Part shown: positions 1 to 8,255 of the stretch, in pieces
Position numbering within the stretch: the first letter of the stretch is position 1
Layout of the letters: each line of letters starts with the position of its first letter
Assembly: GCA_035560555.1 (NCBI GenBank)
Contig: DATMZF010000034.1
Location: 1 to 30,440, forward strand
Direction of reading: 5' to 3'
Source: UBA11090 sp035560555
GTDB taxonomy: Bacteria; Spirochaetota; Spirochaetia; Treponematales; Rectinemataceae
DNA length: 30,440 nucleotides
Notes under the pieces: generated by a model
Databases searched by the model: none
Told to the model about the DNA's origin: nothing
Seen by the model: only the letters and a program-made list of their open reading frames with translations
Program-made: the position numbers and the translations under genes

Positions 1-8
1 ATTTTTTA

Positions 9-1004
9 TCAAACCATCGCGCTTTTCCAGCGGCCGAGGATCTCGTCCATCTCCCTGTTCATCGTCGGATCGGGAGCTTTGAGCTCCGGATGCTCGTCGT
101 ACCAGGCCAGGGAGCGTCGAATGCCTTCGGGGAAGGAGACGGAAGGCTGGAACTCCGGGACGAAGCGCCTGATTTTCGAGTTGTCGAAGAGGACGCTGAC
201 CGCCTTGTCGCCCAACAGGCCCGCGCCCCGTTCCGGCTTGATCCGGGCGATATAATCCGAGGGGATGTGGACGAGCTTGGGCCTGACACCTAATGCTTCC
301 GCCGTTATGGCGTAGATGGCTGACCAGGTCAGGTGGTCGTCGGAGGTGATATGGAAGGCTTCCGAAAGCGCGGCTTTGTTCCCCAGCAGTCCCACAAGCC
401 CGACCGCGAAATCGGAAGCGTGGGTGAGCGTCCACAGCGATTGTCCGTCGCCGGGCACGACGATTTCCTTTCCTTCCCGCATGCGCCACGCGAGCCCATA
501 GCTAGCCGATCCGAAACAGCTAGGAATCCAGCGGTCGCCGTAGGTGTGGGAGGGGCGGACGATCGTGAAGGGAAAGGAGCGCGCTGGCGCTTTTGCCGTC
601 AGCAGGTTTTCGCAGGCGATCTTGAGCCGCGAATACTCCCAGAAGGGATTTTCGAGCGGCGTCGTTTCGGTGATGACCGGGGTGAGCGAGGGTTTTTGAT
701 ACGCCGAGGCGGTGCTGATCAACACGTACTGGCCGACGATGTCGCCGAACGTATCCAGGTCGGCTTCCACCTGTTCGGGGCGGTAGGCGAGGAACTGGAC
801 GACGCTGTCGAACCTGAGCCCCGCGATCGCCGTCCTCACGGTTTCCGGATTCCCGATATCGGCCTTGAGGGTTTTTACGCGCGCGTTTTCGCGTTCCAGC
901 CCGCTTCCCCTGTTCAGGTGGAACACTTCGAAGCCCTTTTCCAGAGCCCGTTCCGTGCACGCGGAGGAAAGGTTGCCGGTTCCGCCGATAAAGAGTACGC
1001 GCAT
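9..1004 (-). CDS. NAD(P)-dependent epimerase/reductase, extended SDR family
   Basis: This 331-residue protein is an extended short-chain dehydrogenase/reductase. Its N-terminus carries a Rossmann dinucleotide motif (GGTGNLS, residues 8-14). The SDR catalytic serine lies in LISTASAY and the Tyr-x3-Lys pair in YSRLK. Such proteins act in the cytoplasm on NDP-sugars or other carbonyl substrates; the exact substrate cannot be read here. The ATG is preceded by AAGGGGTG at good spacing. It is the last visible gene of a minus-strand operon, 49 bp downstream of the PL9 pectate lyase, so a role in processing a plant cell-wall sugar is a reasonable inference. The stop lies 8 bases from the window edge, so any terminator is outside. 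Length is normal and there is no signal peptide. Confidence 0.85.
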   Translation of the reverse strand: MRVLFIGGTGNLSSACTERALEKGFEVFHLNRGSGLERENARVKTLKADIGNPETVRTAIAGLRFDSVVQFLAYRPEQVEADLDTFGDIVGQYVLISTASAYQKPSLTPVITETTPLENPFWEYSRLKIACENLLTAKAPARSFPFTIVRPSHTYGDRWIPSCFGSASYGLAWRMREGKEIVVPGDGQSLWTLTHASDFAVGLVGLLGNKAALSEAFHITSDDHLTWSAIYAITAEALGVRPKLVHIPSDYIARIKPERGAGLLGDKAVSVLFDNSKIRRFVPEFQPSVSFPEGIRRSLAWYDEHPELKAPDPTMNREMDEILGRWKSAMV

Positions 1005-1053
1005 CTGATCACCCCTTTCGCTTCGGTCGTTCTTGGCGACAGCCGTCGTATGG

Positions 1054-3987
1054 CTATGGCTTCTGTCCGAGGCGCGCCCCCGCCTCGGACGGCGCGAGGC
1101 GGGTCAGAACCAGAAGGCCTTTCATGTCGATGGAACCGTCGTCGCGCTGTTCCGGGGCGATGCCGGCGGTGTCGGCGCTGACGAAGATGTCGGCGCTCAA
1201 GCTAAGGCCCTGGGCGTTGACGCTCTTCGCGCCGTTCCAGAAATAATTGTCCGCCGCCGCGAGCTCGGGCATTTCCCTGAAGACGTCGCCCGTGCCGCCA
1301 CCCATCGAGATGAGGCCGCTCGCCCTGAAGAGCCGGACGCCGTCGCCCTTTCCGTACAGGCTTATGTTCGCGCCCTTGTTTCCGTAGGAGGTGCAGCGCT
1401 CCACGATCACCGCGGGGTTGGAATTGCTGGTTATACCGCTCGCGCCGTTGATCCAGGACAGGCTGTTCCGCAGGATGTGGGGCACGGCTATCCCGTCCCC
1501 GCCCAGCTTGAAGCCGTTGCCGTCGCCGTTGCCCGAGCCGTCGGAGAGGGAGCCGTTCCCGTAGGCCGCGCAGTCTTCGATGAGGACGGCGCCGATGGGC
1601 CCCGTCTCGATCTTGCTGAAGAGGTCCCAGCCGTCGTCGATGTTGTGGTAGGCCAGGCAGCCCCTGAAGGCGTTGCCCTCGCCGACGGTGAGCTTGGCGG
1701 CGAAGCCGTCCGCGTTGTTGGCTGCGGGGTCGCTGTTGTCGTGCGAGACGCAGTTCAGGATCAGGTTGTCTCGCGGCCACTTTTGGGGCGGTTCAGCGCT
1801 CGAGCCGCTGATTTGCAGGCCCGTGTCGCCGCAGCCGTAAGTCCGTACATTCCTGACGATGTTGTCGTTTCCGGCCACCTGGAGGCCTTTGACGTTGTCC
1901 GGCGTGTCGCGGATGTCGATGCCCTCGATGGTCCAGTAATCCCCCGCCAGCAACATGCCGCCCGATGCCGAGTAGCCGAAATCGAAGATAGCCCGCTCTC
2001 CGGGCGCCGACATCAGGACCTTGCGCATCTCCGCCGTCCCGTCGTTGCCTCGTTCGATCGTCACGGATTTGGGGGGATAGTAGACGCCTCCCCTGAGGAG
2101 AATCGGCTGTCCTGGCTTCGCGTAATACAGGGCGGAGGTCAGGTCCAGGGGCGATTCCCTGGAGCCGTCCCCGAAGACCGAGCCGCCTGGCGACACATAG
2201 AGCTTGTCGCCCTCGATCGTGCGGTAGATCACGGTATGGCCGAGCGAGATGGGCTCGGAGCTCTCGACGTATTTCCGCAGTTCCCTGTCGTAGCGCGCCA
2301 GGGCCATCTTTTCGCCGGGACGGAAATCGGGATTGGGCGTGAAGGTGAGGAAGAAATCGTTGATGCCCCAGGCGAGCTCGATGTCGGCGGTGAAGTCCTT
2401 CATGGCCGTGACGCGGGCGCCGTCGATGACGAGGTTGCGGTCCTTGTCCTTCATCGTGAGCCTTCCGTCGGCGTTCGAAGTGAAAACGAAGGGATAGGAT
2501 GGCGTTGTATACGAGGAGGGGGAGTCCACCATGGCGACGAGGGGGACGAGCGCGGGCGGCTCCTTTCGCGCGGGCGGATCCGTCCTGGGATCGCTGATGG
2601 CCATCGAGACGTCGCTGACGGTGACGTTGCAGCCCCGCGCGACCGAAAAGCCGACGTAGAGGTGGTCGGGATCGAGCTGGAGGAGCTTTTCGGGGCCGTA
2701 CATTATGTATTCGGTGACGGTTTCCTCCGTCGCGTAGGGCTTTTCGAGGATGGCGTGGTAGCCGGTGTTGGTCTTCTTCAGCGTCAGGGTAAAGCGGTCG
2801 CCCGCCCTCACGAGGTCGGAGCTGTCGTAACTGTAGGCCCTCGACAGGCTCGTGCCCTTCTGCGCTATGCCCGCGTCACCGGAAGCGATTATCTCCTTCG
2901 TCATGCCCGAGACGAAGCGCGCGCCGAGGGTGTCCTTGCTCGTCTTCTTGACCCCGTCGATCGTCTCCTCGAATTTGGTGGCGATGATGCCGGCCGAGTT
3001 CGTGTAGTGATTGGCCGAGCTGACGCCGTGGGCGCCCAGGCTGTCCAGGGCGAGAAGGCCGAAGCCTTCCTGGCCGTCGGCGGTGGGGTTGATGTAGTCG
3101 ACCGTGAAGGTGGCCTTTAGTTCGAAATTCTCGGTTTTGGGATCGATCACCGTATAATAGAAGGAAATTCCGTCGTGGAAGGCTGTGTACTTGCCGCCCT
3201 TCAGGTCGATCTGGCCGTCGGTCGGGTTGAAGGAGCAAGATTTGAGCTTGAAGACGAAATTGTCCGCGTCGATCATCTCCATGGTATTCAGTTCGGCCTT
3301 ACCGGATTGGCCGAACCAGGTGAAGAACCACTCCCTTTCCGCTTCGGCCTTGGCCAGCTTGAGGAGGGGCGGCGAGATAGCGTTCTCCTGGCCACGGATG
3401 GCCGAGACGGAAAAGGCATAGCGGCGGCCGGGGATGAGGCCCGATATGGTGGCCGCCGTTTCGGAGGAAACCGAGGACTCGGCGGCGGCAGCGCCTTCGA
3501 GTTTCCAGGAAACGATATACCGTTCCGCTTCCTTGACGGGCTCCCAGCCGATGAGCATGGTGCCTTTGCCGACATTGCGGGCTTGGATGGCCGGCTGCGT
3601 CAGGGGGAGGGAGAAGTCGAAGGATATGGTTTCGGAAGCCTTCGTCTCCCCGAGGCCTGTCCTCGCCGCGGCGATGGAGAATAGGTATATCCCGCTTTTC
3701 GGCGGCTTGAACTCGACGGTCTTGATCTCCCTGGCGGATCGGCCCATCAGCTTTGTCTCGAGCGTATTACGGACACTATCCATCATGGTCACCGTCGCCC
3801 GGTCCGCTCCCTTAGCGCCGATTTCCAGCTTGAAGGCGACGACTACCGTGTCGGGGTTGTTTGGGGCAAGGCTTATGGAGACGAACTTAGGACCGGGAAC
3901 ATTCTCCCAAGCGATTCTTCCCTCCTGGGACCAACTTGGCGCGACCAAGCCGAGGATCAGGAAAAACAGAGGCGCTGCGCGTTTCAT
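1054..3987 (-). CDS. Secreted multidomain pectate lyase, polysaccharide lyase family 9
   Basis: This 977-residue exported protein should cleave polygalacturonate by beta-elimination outside the cytoplasm. A signal peptide occupies about residues 1-20 (MKRAAPLFFLILGLVAPSWS). A fibronectin type III domain follows (about 128-208), then a long beta-rich region (about 217-590), then a right-handed parallel beta-helix (about 593-977). The helix holds the PL9 signature: Asp760 (NADGF), then Asp784, Asp785 and Asp788 in DDGWD, and Lys827 in GNGFKLGG. The spacing from Asp760 to Asp784 (24 residues) equals what I recall for the calcium ligands of Dickeya Pel9A; Lys827 matches its catalytic lysine. An upstream in-frame extension is possible, but the Met at 3987 begins the signal peptide, so I start there; its ribosome binding site is weak. 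It is 37 bp downstream of the small secreted gene. Confidence 0.88.
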   Translation of the reverse strand: MKRAAPLFFLILGLVAPSWSQEGRIAWENVPGPKFVSISLAPNNPDTVVVAFKLEIGAKGADRATVTMMDSVRNTLETKLMGRSAREIKTVEFKPPKSGIYLFSIAAARTGLGETKASETISFDFSLPLTQPAIQARNVGKGTMLIGWEPVKEAERYIVSWKLEGAAAAESSVSSETAATISGLIPGRRYAFSVSAIRGQENAISPPLLKLAKAEAEREWFFTWFGQSGKAELNTMEMIDADNFVFKLKSCSFNPTDGQIDLKGGKYTAFHDGISFYYTVIDPKTENFELKATFTVDYINPTADGQEGFGLLALDSLGAHGVSSANHYTNSAGIIATKFEETIDGVKKTSKDTLGARFVSGMTKEIIASGDAGIAQKGTSLSRAYSYDSSDLVRAGDRFTLTLKKTNTGYHAILEKPYATEETVTEYIMYGPEKLLQLDPDHLYVGFSVARGCNVTVSDVSMAISDPRTDPPARKEPPALVPLVAMVDSPSSYTTPSYPFVFTSNADGRLTMKDKDRNLVIDGARVTAMKDFTADIELAWGINDFFLTFTPNPDFRPGEKMALARYDRELRKYVESSEPISLGHTVIYRTIEGDKLYVSPGGSVFGDGSRESPLDLTSALYYAKPGQPILLRGGVYYPPKSVTIERGNDGTAEMRKVLMSAPGERAIFDFGYSASGGMLLAGDYWTIEGIDIRDTPDNVKGLQVAGNDNIVRNVRTYGCGDTGLQISGSSAEPPQKWPRDNLILNCVSHDNSDPAANNADGFAAKLTVGEGNAFRGCLAYHNIDDGWDLFSKIETGPIGAVLIEDCAAYGNGSLSDGSGNGDGNGFKLGGDGIAVPHILRNSLSWINGASGITSNSNPAVIVERCTSYGNKGANISLYGKGDGVRLFRASGLISMGGGTGDVFREMPELAAADNYFWNGAKSVNAQGLSLSADIFVSADTAGIAPEQRDDGSIDMKGLLVLTRLAPSEAGARLGQKP

Positions 3988-4024
3988 ATCGTGTATCTCG
4001 CCGCGGAGCGCCGCGGCGACTCTT

Positions 4025-4540
4025 CTATTTGATGACAATCTGGTAGATGTTGATCCCGCTGCTCTTGGAATACAGCGCGTATTCGCCCGCTCGGGGAACC
4101 GCAGCCGTCGCGATGCCCGCGTTCTTTTCGTCATCCGCGGGAGCCACAAGCTCGGCGATGACGGCGCCGTCGGCGACGTTCACCAGCACCAGCGTCCGGG
4201 CATCGGTCTTGCTGCTGCTGTTGGCGTAGAAGGCGACTTCGGCATTGCCGCCGGTCGTGAAATGAATGGAGCGGTAATCCATGGCGCCGCCGCCATTCAG
4301 CTTGATGCGGTTGTTGAAGACCTCGCCGTCGGCCGCGACGCGGGGCGCCGACATAGCCTCAACAGTCACTCCCTTGTCGCTGCGGGCGTAAATCGCAAAG
4401 GCGCCGAATTTCGTGGTCGCGGTTATCTGGACAGCCGCGAGATCGTTCGCGGTGAAGAATTCCTGGGCTCCCGCCGCGGTGGCAGCGATCAGGCAAGCCA
4501 TCAGGCACAAGGCCAGCGCGAATCCCCTTTTTCCTGTCAT
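4025..4540 (-). CDS. Small secreted beta-sandwich protein, possible carbohydrate-binding module
   Basis: This 171-residue protein starts with a clear signal peptide (hydrophobic residues about 6-22, cleavage near AGA-QE). The rest is one beta-rich domain of about 140 residues. It resembles the non-catalytic sandwich modules often fused to bacterial pectate lyases and ends in the typical G-I-N-I-Y-Q-I-V strand. Here it is free-standing and encoded directly upstream of the PL9 lyase, so binding pectin or recruiting the lyase is a plausible role; this is inference. The start is fixed by AAGGAGGA 8 bases before ATG at 4540, although the reading frame stays open further upstream. No catalytic motif is visible. 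Confidence 0.72.
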   Translation of the reverse strand: MTGKRGFALALCLMACLIAATAAGAQEFFTANDLAAVQITATTKFGAFAIYARSDKGVTVEAMSAPRVAADGEVFNNRIKLNGGGAMDYRSIHFTTGGNAEVAFYANSSSKTDARTLVLVNVADGAVIAELVAPADDEKNAGIATAAVPRAGEYALYSKSSGINIYQIVIK

Positions 4541-4662
4541 CGGTATTCCTCCTTCGCGTGTCAGGGCGCGCCGATAGCCGGCGACCAAGAGCACCCCATC
4601 ATTGTACATTCACTTGCTTTCACAAAACAGACCGGTATTTGGACAAATACGGCTTGGCGCGC

Positions 4663-6723
4663 TCAATCCTGGTTGATCCAGACGCGCATTTCGTTTCTGC
4701 CGCGGTTGGCCCAGGCGTAATAGGGAATCGCCTTTGCCTTGATCGGCTTGCGCTCGAAATCGGCTTCCCTGTAGAGTTCGTCGCGCCAGCCGCCGCCTCG
4801 ACCGCCACTGCCGCCGCCACTTCCGCAGTCGTCGCCGTCGCAACCGCCACAACCGCCGCGGAAGGCTTTTCCTTCGATAGTGGTGAGGCCGCCGAGCAGG
4901 TCCGGTTCGTAGCGAGTCTCGAAATCGGGTTCCCTGGCGAGGGTGATATCGGAGAGGAGGGGACCGTTGTCCACTTCCTCGAGGCAGTAGACTTGGGGGC
5001 CGCGCGTCAGCGCCACCTTGCCGGCGTCTTCGCGCACGAGCGGGTTGGCGCGAACGCGGCGCGCGGACATCGGCAGGTTGAGCTCCACTCGGTCGTCGCG
5101 CTTCCACTCGCGGTCAATGTGGAGATAGCCATCCTCGATGGCCATCGGCGCCTCGTTGTTTATAGGCGTCTCGCCGTTCGTAGGCGCCTCGCCGTTCGTC
5201 AGCGCCGCGTCGCTTCCGTCGCCTTCCGAGGCGAGGCGGACGATGGGAGATCTTCCGCCGCCGCACCAGCCCGGCATCCGAACCGAAAGCGTGAAGCGGA
5301 CGGGCCTGTCGGGTGAAACGGCGATGGACATGGAACCATCGCGCAGATAGTCGCCTTCCATCGTCACTTCGACGGGGACGCCGCCCATCGCGACTTTCGC
5401 GCTCGAGGCGATGAAAAGCTGCGCCGCGAGCCGCCTTTCGTCCGCTGAATAGATATATCCGCCTAAAGAGGCTATGAGACGGGCCAGGTTGGGCGGGCAG
5501 CAGGCGCAGGGGAACCAGCCGCGCCGGATCGCGCCCGAGTATTCGGCGTCCAGCCTCGCCTCTATTTCCTCCGGCACGGCCTCGAGAAGATTCGTGTAGA
5601 AATAACTCTTGCCGTCCAGCGCGAGGCCGGAAAGTATCCCGTTGTAGAGGGCGCGCTCCGCCACGTCGAAATAGTCGCCCTTCAACTCGAGCCGGCTCAT
5701 CCTGGACGCCCAGAACATGAGCCCGATGGAAGCGCAGGTCTCGTTATAGGGAGTGTCGTTCGGCAGATCGTAGCCGCGCGAAAAACCTTCCCACCATTCC
5801 AGCTGGCCGATGCCGCCCGTGACGAACATCTGCCGCCTCGTCACGTCTTCCCAAAGCGCCCCGCAGGCCTCCGCGAGACCCTTGTCGCCGGAGAGGGCGG
5901 CCACGTCCGCCATCCCCGAATACATGTAGACGGCCCGCACCGCGTGGCCCACCGCCTTCTTCTGTTCGCGCACCGGTAAGTGCGACTGATTGTACTCGTA
6001 CATCTTGAGGCCGAATGGACCCAGGTCGCCGGGCTCTCCTCGCGCGACCGCTTCCAGTTCGAAAAAATGCGGCTTCCGGCCGCGCTCGTCCAGGAAGTAT
6101 TTCGCCAGGCGAAGATAGCGCTCCTCCCCCGTGGCTTCGTACAGCTTCGCGAGCGCCATCTCGATCACCTGATGACCGGGATAGCCGTGGAGCTGGCCGG
6201 GTCCGGGGCCGAATACGGCGTCGATATGATCGGCGTTCCTTTTCATGATCTCGAGAAAACGGCCTTTGCCCGTCGCTCGGAAGTAGGCGACGGCGGCTTC
6301 GATCAGATGCCCAGCGATATAGAGCTCGTGGCTCTCGCGCTCGTTCGTCCAGCGCTCGCCCTTCTTCGCGAGGGTGAAATAGGTGTTGAGATAGCCGTCG
6401 GGCCACTGCGCCTCGCCTATCGTCTCGATCAGATCGTCGGCAAGGGCTTCCAGCCGCTGGTCAGGCTTCGTCGCCAGGCAGTAGGCGACGGCCTCCAGCC
6501 ACTTCGCGACATCGCTGTCCTGGAAACGCCTGCCGTAGAACTCGCCCGATTCCCTGCCCGCGGCGATGCGGAAGTTGGCGATCGCGTGGCTTTGGGCCAC
6601 GCCGGGCACGCGGTCGTTCATGACCTCCCATTGATAGGGAACGATGACTTCGCGCACCAGCTCGATATACCGATTCCAAAAAACGTCGGTGATTTTCACC
6701 GCTCCGACATCCAAAGGCTTCAT
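4663..6723 (-). CDS. Beta-L-arabinofuranosidase, glycoside hydrolase family 127
   Basis: This 686-residue enzyme belongs to GH127, whose type member HypBA1 of Bifidobacterium longum removes beta-L-arabinofuranose from the arabino-oligosaccharides on plant hydroxyproline. The alpha/alpha-barrel N-terminal domain is intact. The expected active-site residues are present: Glu312 (WWEG, acid/base), Glu328 and Cys330 (NETC) and Cys408-Cys409 (CCPPN). These match HypBA1 Glu322, Glu338, Cys340, Cys417 and Cys418 as I recall the numbering; the first Cys of the pair is the nucleophile and the others bind zinc. There is no signal peptide, so it acts in the cytoplasm on imported oligosaccharides. CGGAGGTCG precedes the ATG. 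The C-terminal domain carries two low-complexity loops, a TNGEAP-type repeat (about 503-526) and a Gly-rich stretch (about 620-645). It is the first gene of its operon and is divergent from the DUF3798 gene. Confidence 0.92.
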   Translation of the reverse strand: MKPLDVGAVKITDVFWNRYIELVREVIVPYQWEVMNDRVPGVAQSHAIANFRIAAGRESGEFYGRRFQDSDVAKWLEAVAYCLATKPDQRLEALADDLIETIGEAQWPDGYLNTYFTLAKKGERWTNERESHELYIAGHLIEAAVAYFRATGKGRFLEIMKRNADHIDAVFGPGPGQLHGYPGHQVIEMALAKLYEATGEERYLRLAKYFLDERGRKPHFFELEAVARGEPGDLGPFGLKMYEYNQSHLPVREQKKAVGHAVRAVYMYSGMADVAALSGDKGLAEACGALWEDVTRRQMFVTGGIGQLEWWEGFSRGYDLPNDTPYNETCASIGLMFWASRMSRLELKGDYFDVAERALYNGILSGLALDGKSYFYTNLLEAVPEEIEARLDAEYSGAIRRGWFPCACCPPNLARLIASLGGYIYSADERRLAAQLFIASSAKVAMGGVPVEVTMEGDYLRDGSMSIAVSPDRPVRFTLSVRMPGWCGGGRSPIVRLASEGDGSDAALTNGEAPTNGETPINNEAPMAIEDGYLHIDREWKRDDRVELNLPMSARRVRANPLVREDAGKVALTRGPQVYCLEEVDNGPLLSDITLAREPDFETRYEPDLLGGLTTIEGKAFRGGCGGCDGDDCGSGGGSGGRGGGWRDELYREADFERKPIKAKAIPYYAWANRGRNEMRVWINQD
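5147..5218. repeat. 18-bp tandem repeat inside the GH127 gene
   Basis: Three clear units of 18 bp (5147-5164, 5165-5182, 5183-5200) and a decayed fourth (5201-5218) follow the pattern GGCGyCTCGCCGTTCGTA. On the coding strand they give repeated TNGEAP/TNGETP/NNEAP hexapeptides in a loop of the C-terminal beta domain. The unit length is a multiple of three, so the frame is kept. Confidence 0.85.
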
Positions 6724-6794
6724 CGACGACCTCCGAATATATAATCGCTGTGATATTCAGTTTTTACTATCTTTTTGTGACAGCGGAAATCCAC

Positions 6795-6822
6795 TTGACA
6801 CCGAATTTCGATGGGGTATCAT
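6795..6822 (+). promoter_or_regulatory. Sigma-70 promoter of the DUF3798 gene
   Basis: TTGACA (6795-6800) and TATCAT (6817-6822) are separated by 16 bp. Transcription would start near 6829, about 30 bases before the ATG at 6860. Confidence 0.8.
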
Positions 6823-6828
6823 GCATCT

Positions 6829-6843
6829 ATTGATATATCAGAT
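6829..6843. promoter_or_regulatory. Probable operator for the GntR regulator, DUF3798 promoter
   Basis: The perfect 10-bp palindrome TGATATATCA (6831-6840) lies in ATTGATATATCAGAT, at the predicted transcription start and just downstream of the -10 box. The same core occurs at the equivalent place in front of the GntR-hypE-hypD operon (10048-10061). A repressor bound here would block initiation. It also lies in the intergenic region of the divergent GH127 gene. Confidence 0.7.
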
Positions 6844-6859
6844 TTTTCCAGGAGGCACA

Positions 6860-8071
6860 ATGACACGGTTTACAAAGATCGGCGCGATTCTGCTCATCGT
6901 CGCGCTCTCGCTCGCCGGCCAGGCGGCGTTCGCCCAGGCCAAGTATCATATCGGCGTCTGCACCGAGACCGTCTCACAGGCTGAGGACGACCTCCGCGGC
7001 GCGCAGCAGCTGATCAAGGAATATGGCGCGGTCTCGGACGGCGGCATCATTCAGCATATCACCTACCCCGATGATTTCATGTCCCAGCAGGAGACGGTCA
7101 TCTCCAACCTCGTCGCCCTCGCCGATGACCCCCTCATGAAAGCCATCATCACCTGCAACGCCCTTCCCGGCGTCTCCGAAGCCTACAAGCGCATCAGGAC
7201 GAAACGCCCAGACATCCTCCTTCTCGCCGCCCTGCCCGCCGAAGACCCCCTCGTCATCCAGCAAGCCGCCGACGTGGCCGTCGACCTCGACTTCGTGTCC
7301 CGCGGCTACACCATCGTCTGGGGCGCCAAGCAGATGGGCGCGAAGACCTTCGTCCACATTTCCTTTTCCCGCCATATGTCCTACGAGTCCCTGGGCCGCC
7401 GCAGGGCCATCATGGAACAGGCCTGCAAGGACCTCGGAATAAAGTACGCCTTCGAAACCGCCCCCGACCCGACCTCCGACGTCGGCATTCCCGGCGCCCA
7501 GCAGTTCATTCTCGAGAAAGTTCCCCAGTGGCTCCAGAAGTACGGTCCCAACGGCGAGAAAGTGGCCATGTTCTGCACCAACGACGCCCAGACCGAGCCT
7601 CTCATCAGGCAGCTCATCGCGTCCAAGAACGGCATCTTCGTCGAGCCCGACACCGCCTCTCCCCTCATGGGATTCCCCGGCGCCCTCGGCCTGGACCTGA
7701 CCGCCGAGAAGGGCGATTTCCCCGCCATCATGAAGAAGATCGAGAAGGCCGTCGCCGACAAGGGCGCTTCCGGAAGAATGGGAACCTGGGCATACAGCAC
7801 CGGTTTCTCCCTGACCGCCGGCATGGGCGAGCACGCCAAACGCGTTCTCGACGGAAAATCCAAGATCACCAGCATGAAAGACATCTACGACGCCATCGGA
7901 AAGTACACGCCCGGAGCCAAATGGAACGGCGCTTTCTACACCGACATGAGCACCGGCGTCAGGGCCAAGAACGAGCTTCTCGTCTACATGGACACCTATG
8001 TGTTCGGCAAAGGCTATCTTGGTTCCACGGCGCAGAAGATCGCCGATAAATACTATCGGATAAAGAAATAA
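6860..8071 (+). CDS. DUF3798 family periplasmic protein, binding-protein-like
   Basis: This 403-residue protein has a signal peptide (hydrophobic residues about 7-20, cleavage near AFA-QA) and matches the DUF3798 family in its conserved blocks (YHIGVCTETVSQAEDDLRGA near the mature N-terminus, then HITYPDDF and the central HISFSRHMS). Members have a periplasmic-binding-protein-like fold but no established ligand as far as I know. There is no lipobox cysteine, so a soluble periplasmic form is expected. CAGGAGG precedes the ATG at 6860; the longer in-frame extension lacks support. It has its own promoter and a strong terminator downstream, so it is a single-gene unit. Its promoter shares an operator with the hydroxyproline operon, so a role in sensing or capturing hydroxyproline, or peptides containing it, is my inference. 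Confidence 0.82.
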   Translation: MTRFTKIGAILLIVALSLAGQAAFAQAKYHIGVCTETVSQAEDDLRGAQQLIKEYGAVSDGGIIQHITYPDDFMSQQETVISNLVALADDPLMKAIITCNALPGVSEAYKRIRTKRPDILLLAALPAEDPLVIQQAADVAVDLDFVSRGYTIVWGAKQMGAKTFVHISFSRHMSYESLGRRRAIMEQACKDLGIKYAFETAPDPTSDVGIPGAQQFILEKVPQWLQKYGPNGEKVAMFCTNDAQTEPLIRQLIASKNGIFVEPDTASPLMGFPGALGLDLTAEKGDFPAIMKKIEKAVADKGASGRMGTWAYSTGFSLTAGMGEHAKRVLDGKSKITSMKDIYDAIGKYTPGAKWNGAFYTDMSTGVRAKNELLVYMDTYVFGKGYLGSTAQKIADKYYRIKK

Positions 8072-8108
8072 TCGCTGTCGCGATTGCTGGCCGGTTTTCA
8101 AGGCCATT

Positions 8109-8181
8109 CGGCCGCGATCCCTCGCGGATCCCGGGCTCCTTCCGGAGCTTCGGCTTCCGCCGGGATCGCGGCCGTTTTTTT
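8109..8181 (+). terminator. Rho-independent terminator after the DUF3798 gene
   Basis: A perfect 13-bp stem (CGGCCGCGATCCC at 8109-8121 with GGGATCGCGGCCG at 8162-8174) is followed by seven T. A smaller inner stem (GCTCC/GGAGC) folds within the loop. It separates DUF3798 from the aminopeptidase gene. Confidence 0.9.
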
Positions 8182-8255
8182 CTCTTGCGTCGCTTCGGTT
8201 TTGCTGGCACCATTGCAAATGGCATCGAAGGACATCAACATTGAGGAAGCTGAGT

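Noticed and set aside
1033..3120. Long plus-strand open frame opposite the PL9 gene
   Set aside because: It has no recognisable domain and an odd Arg/Val/Asp-rich composition, while the opposite strand encodes a clear lyase. It is a by-product of high GC.
4575..4650. Promoter and weak terminator between GH127 and the small secreted gene
   Set aside because: A TACAAT box and a short GTATTT/AAATAC hairpin are visible on the minus strand, but there is no -35 box at proper spacing.
6751..6760. Second GntR operator near the GH127 start (TGATATTCAG)
   Set aside because: It is not palindromic and matches the core imperfectly, so GH127 control by this regulator is unproven.
8210..8222. CCATTGCAAATGG dyad before the aminopeptidase gene
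   Set aside because: The arms are only five bases long with no second copy found; this could be chance. No convincing promoter could be placed here either.
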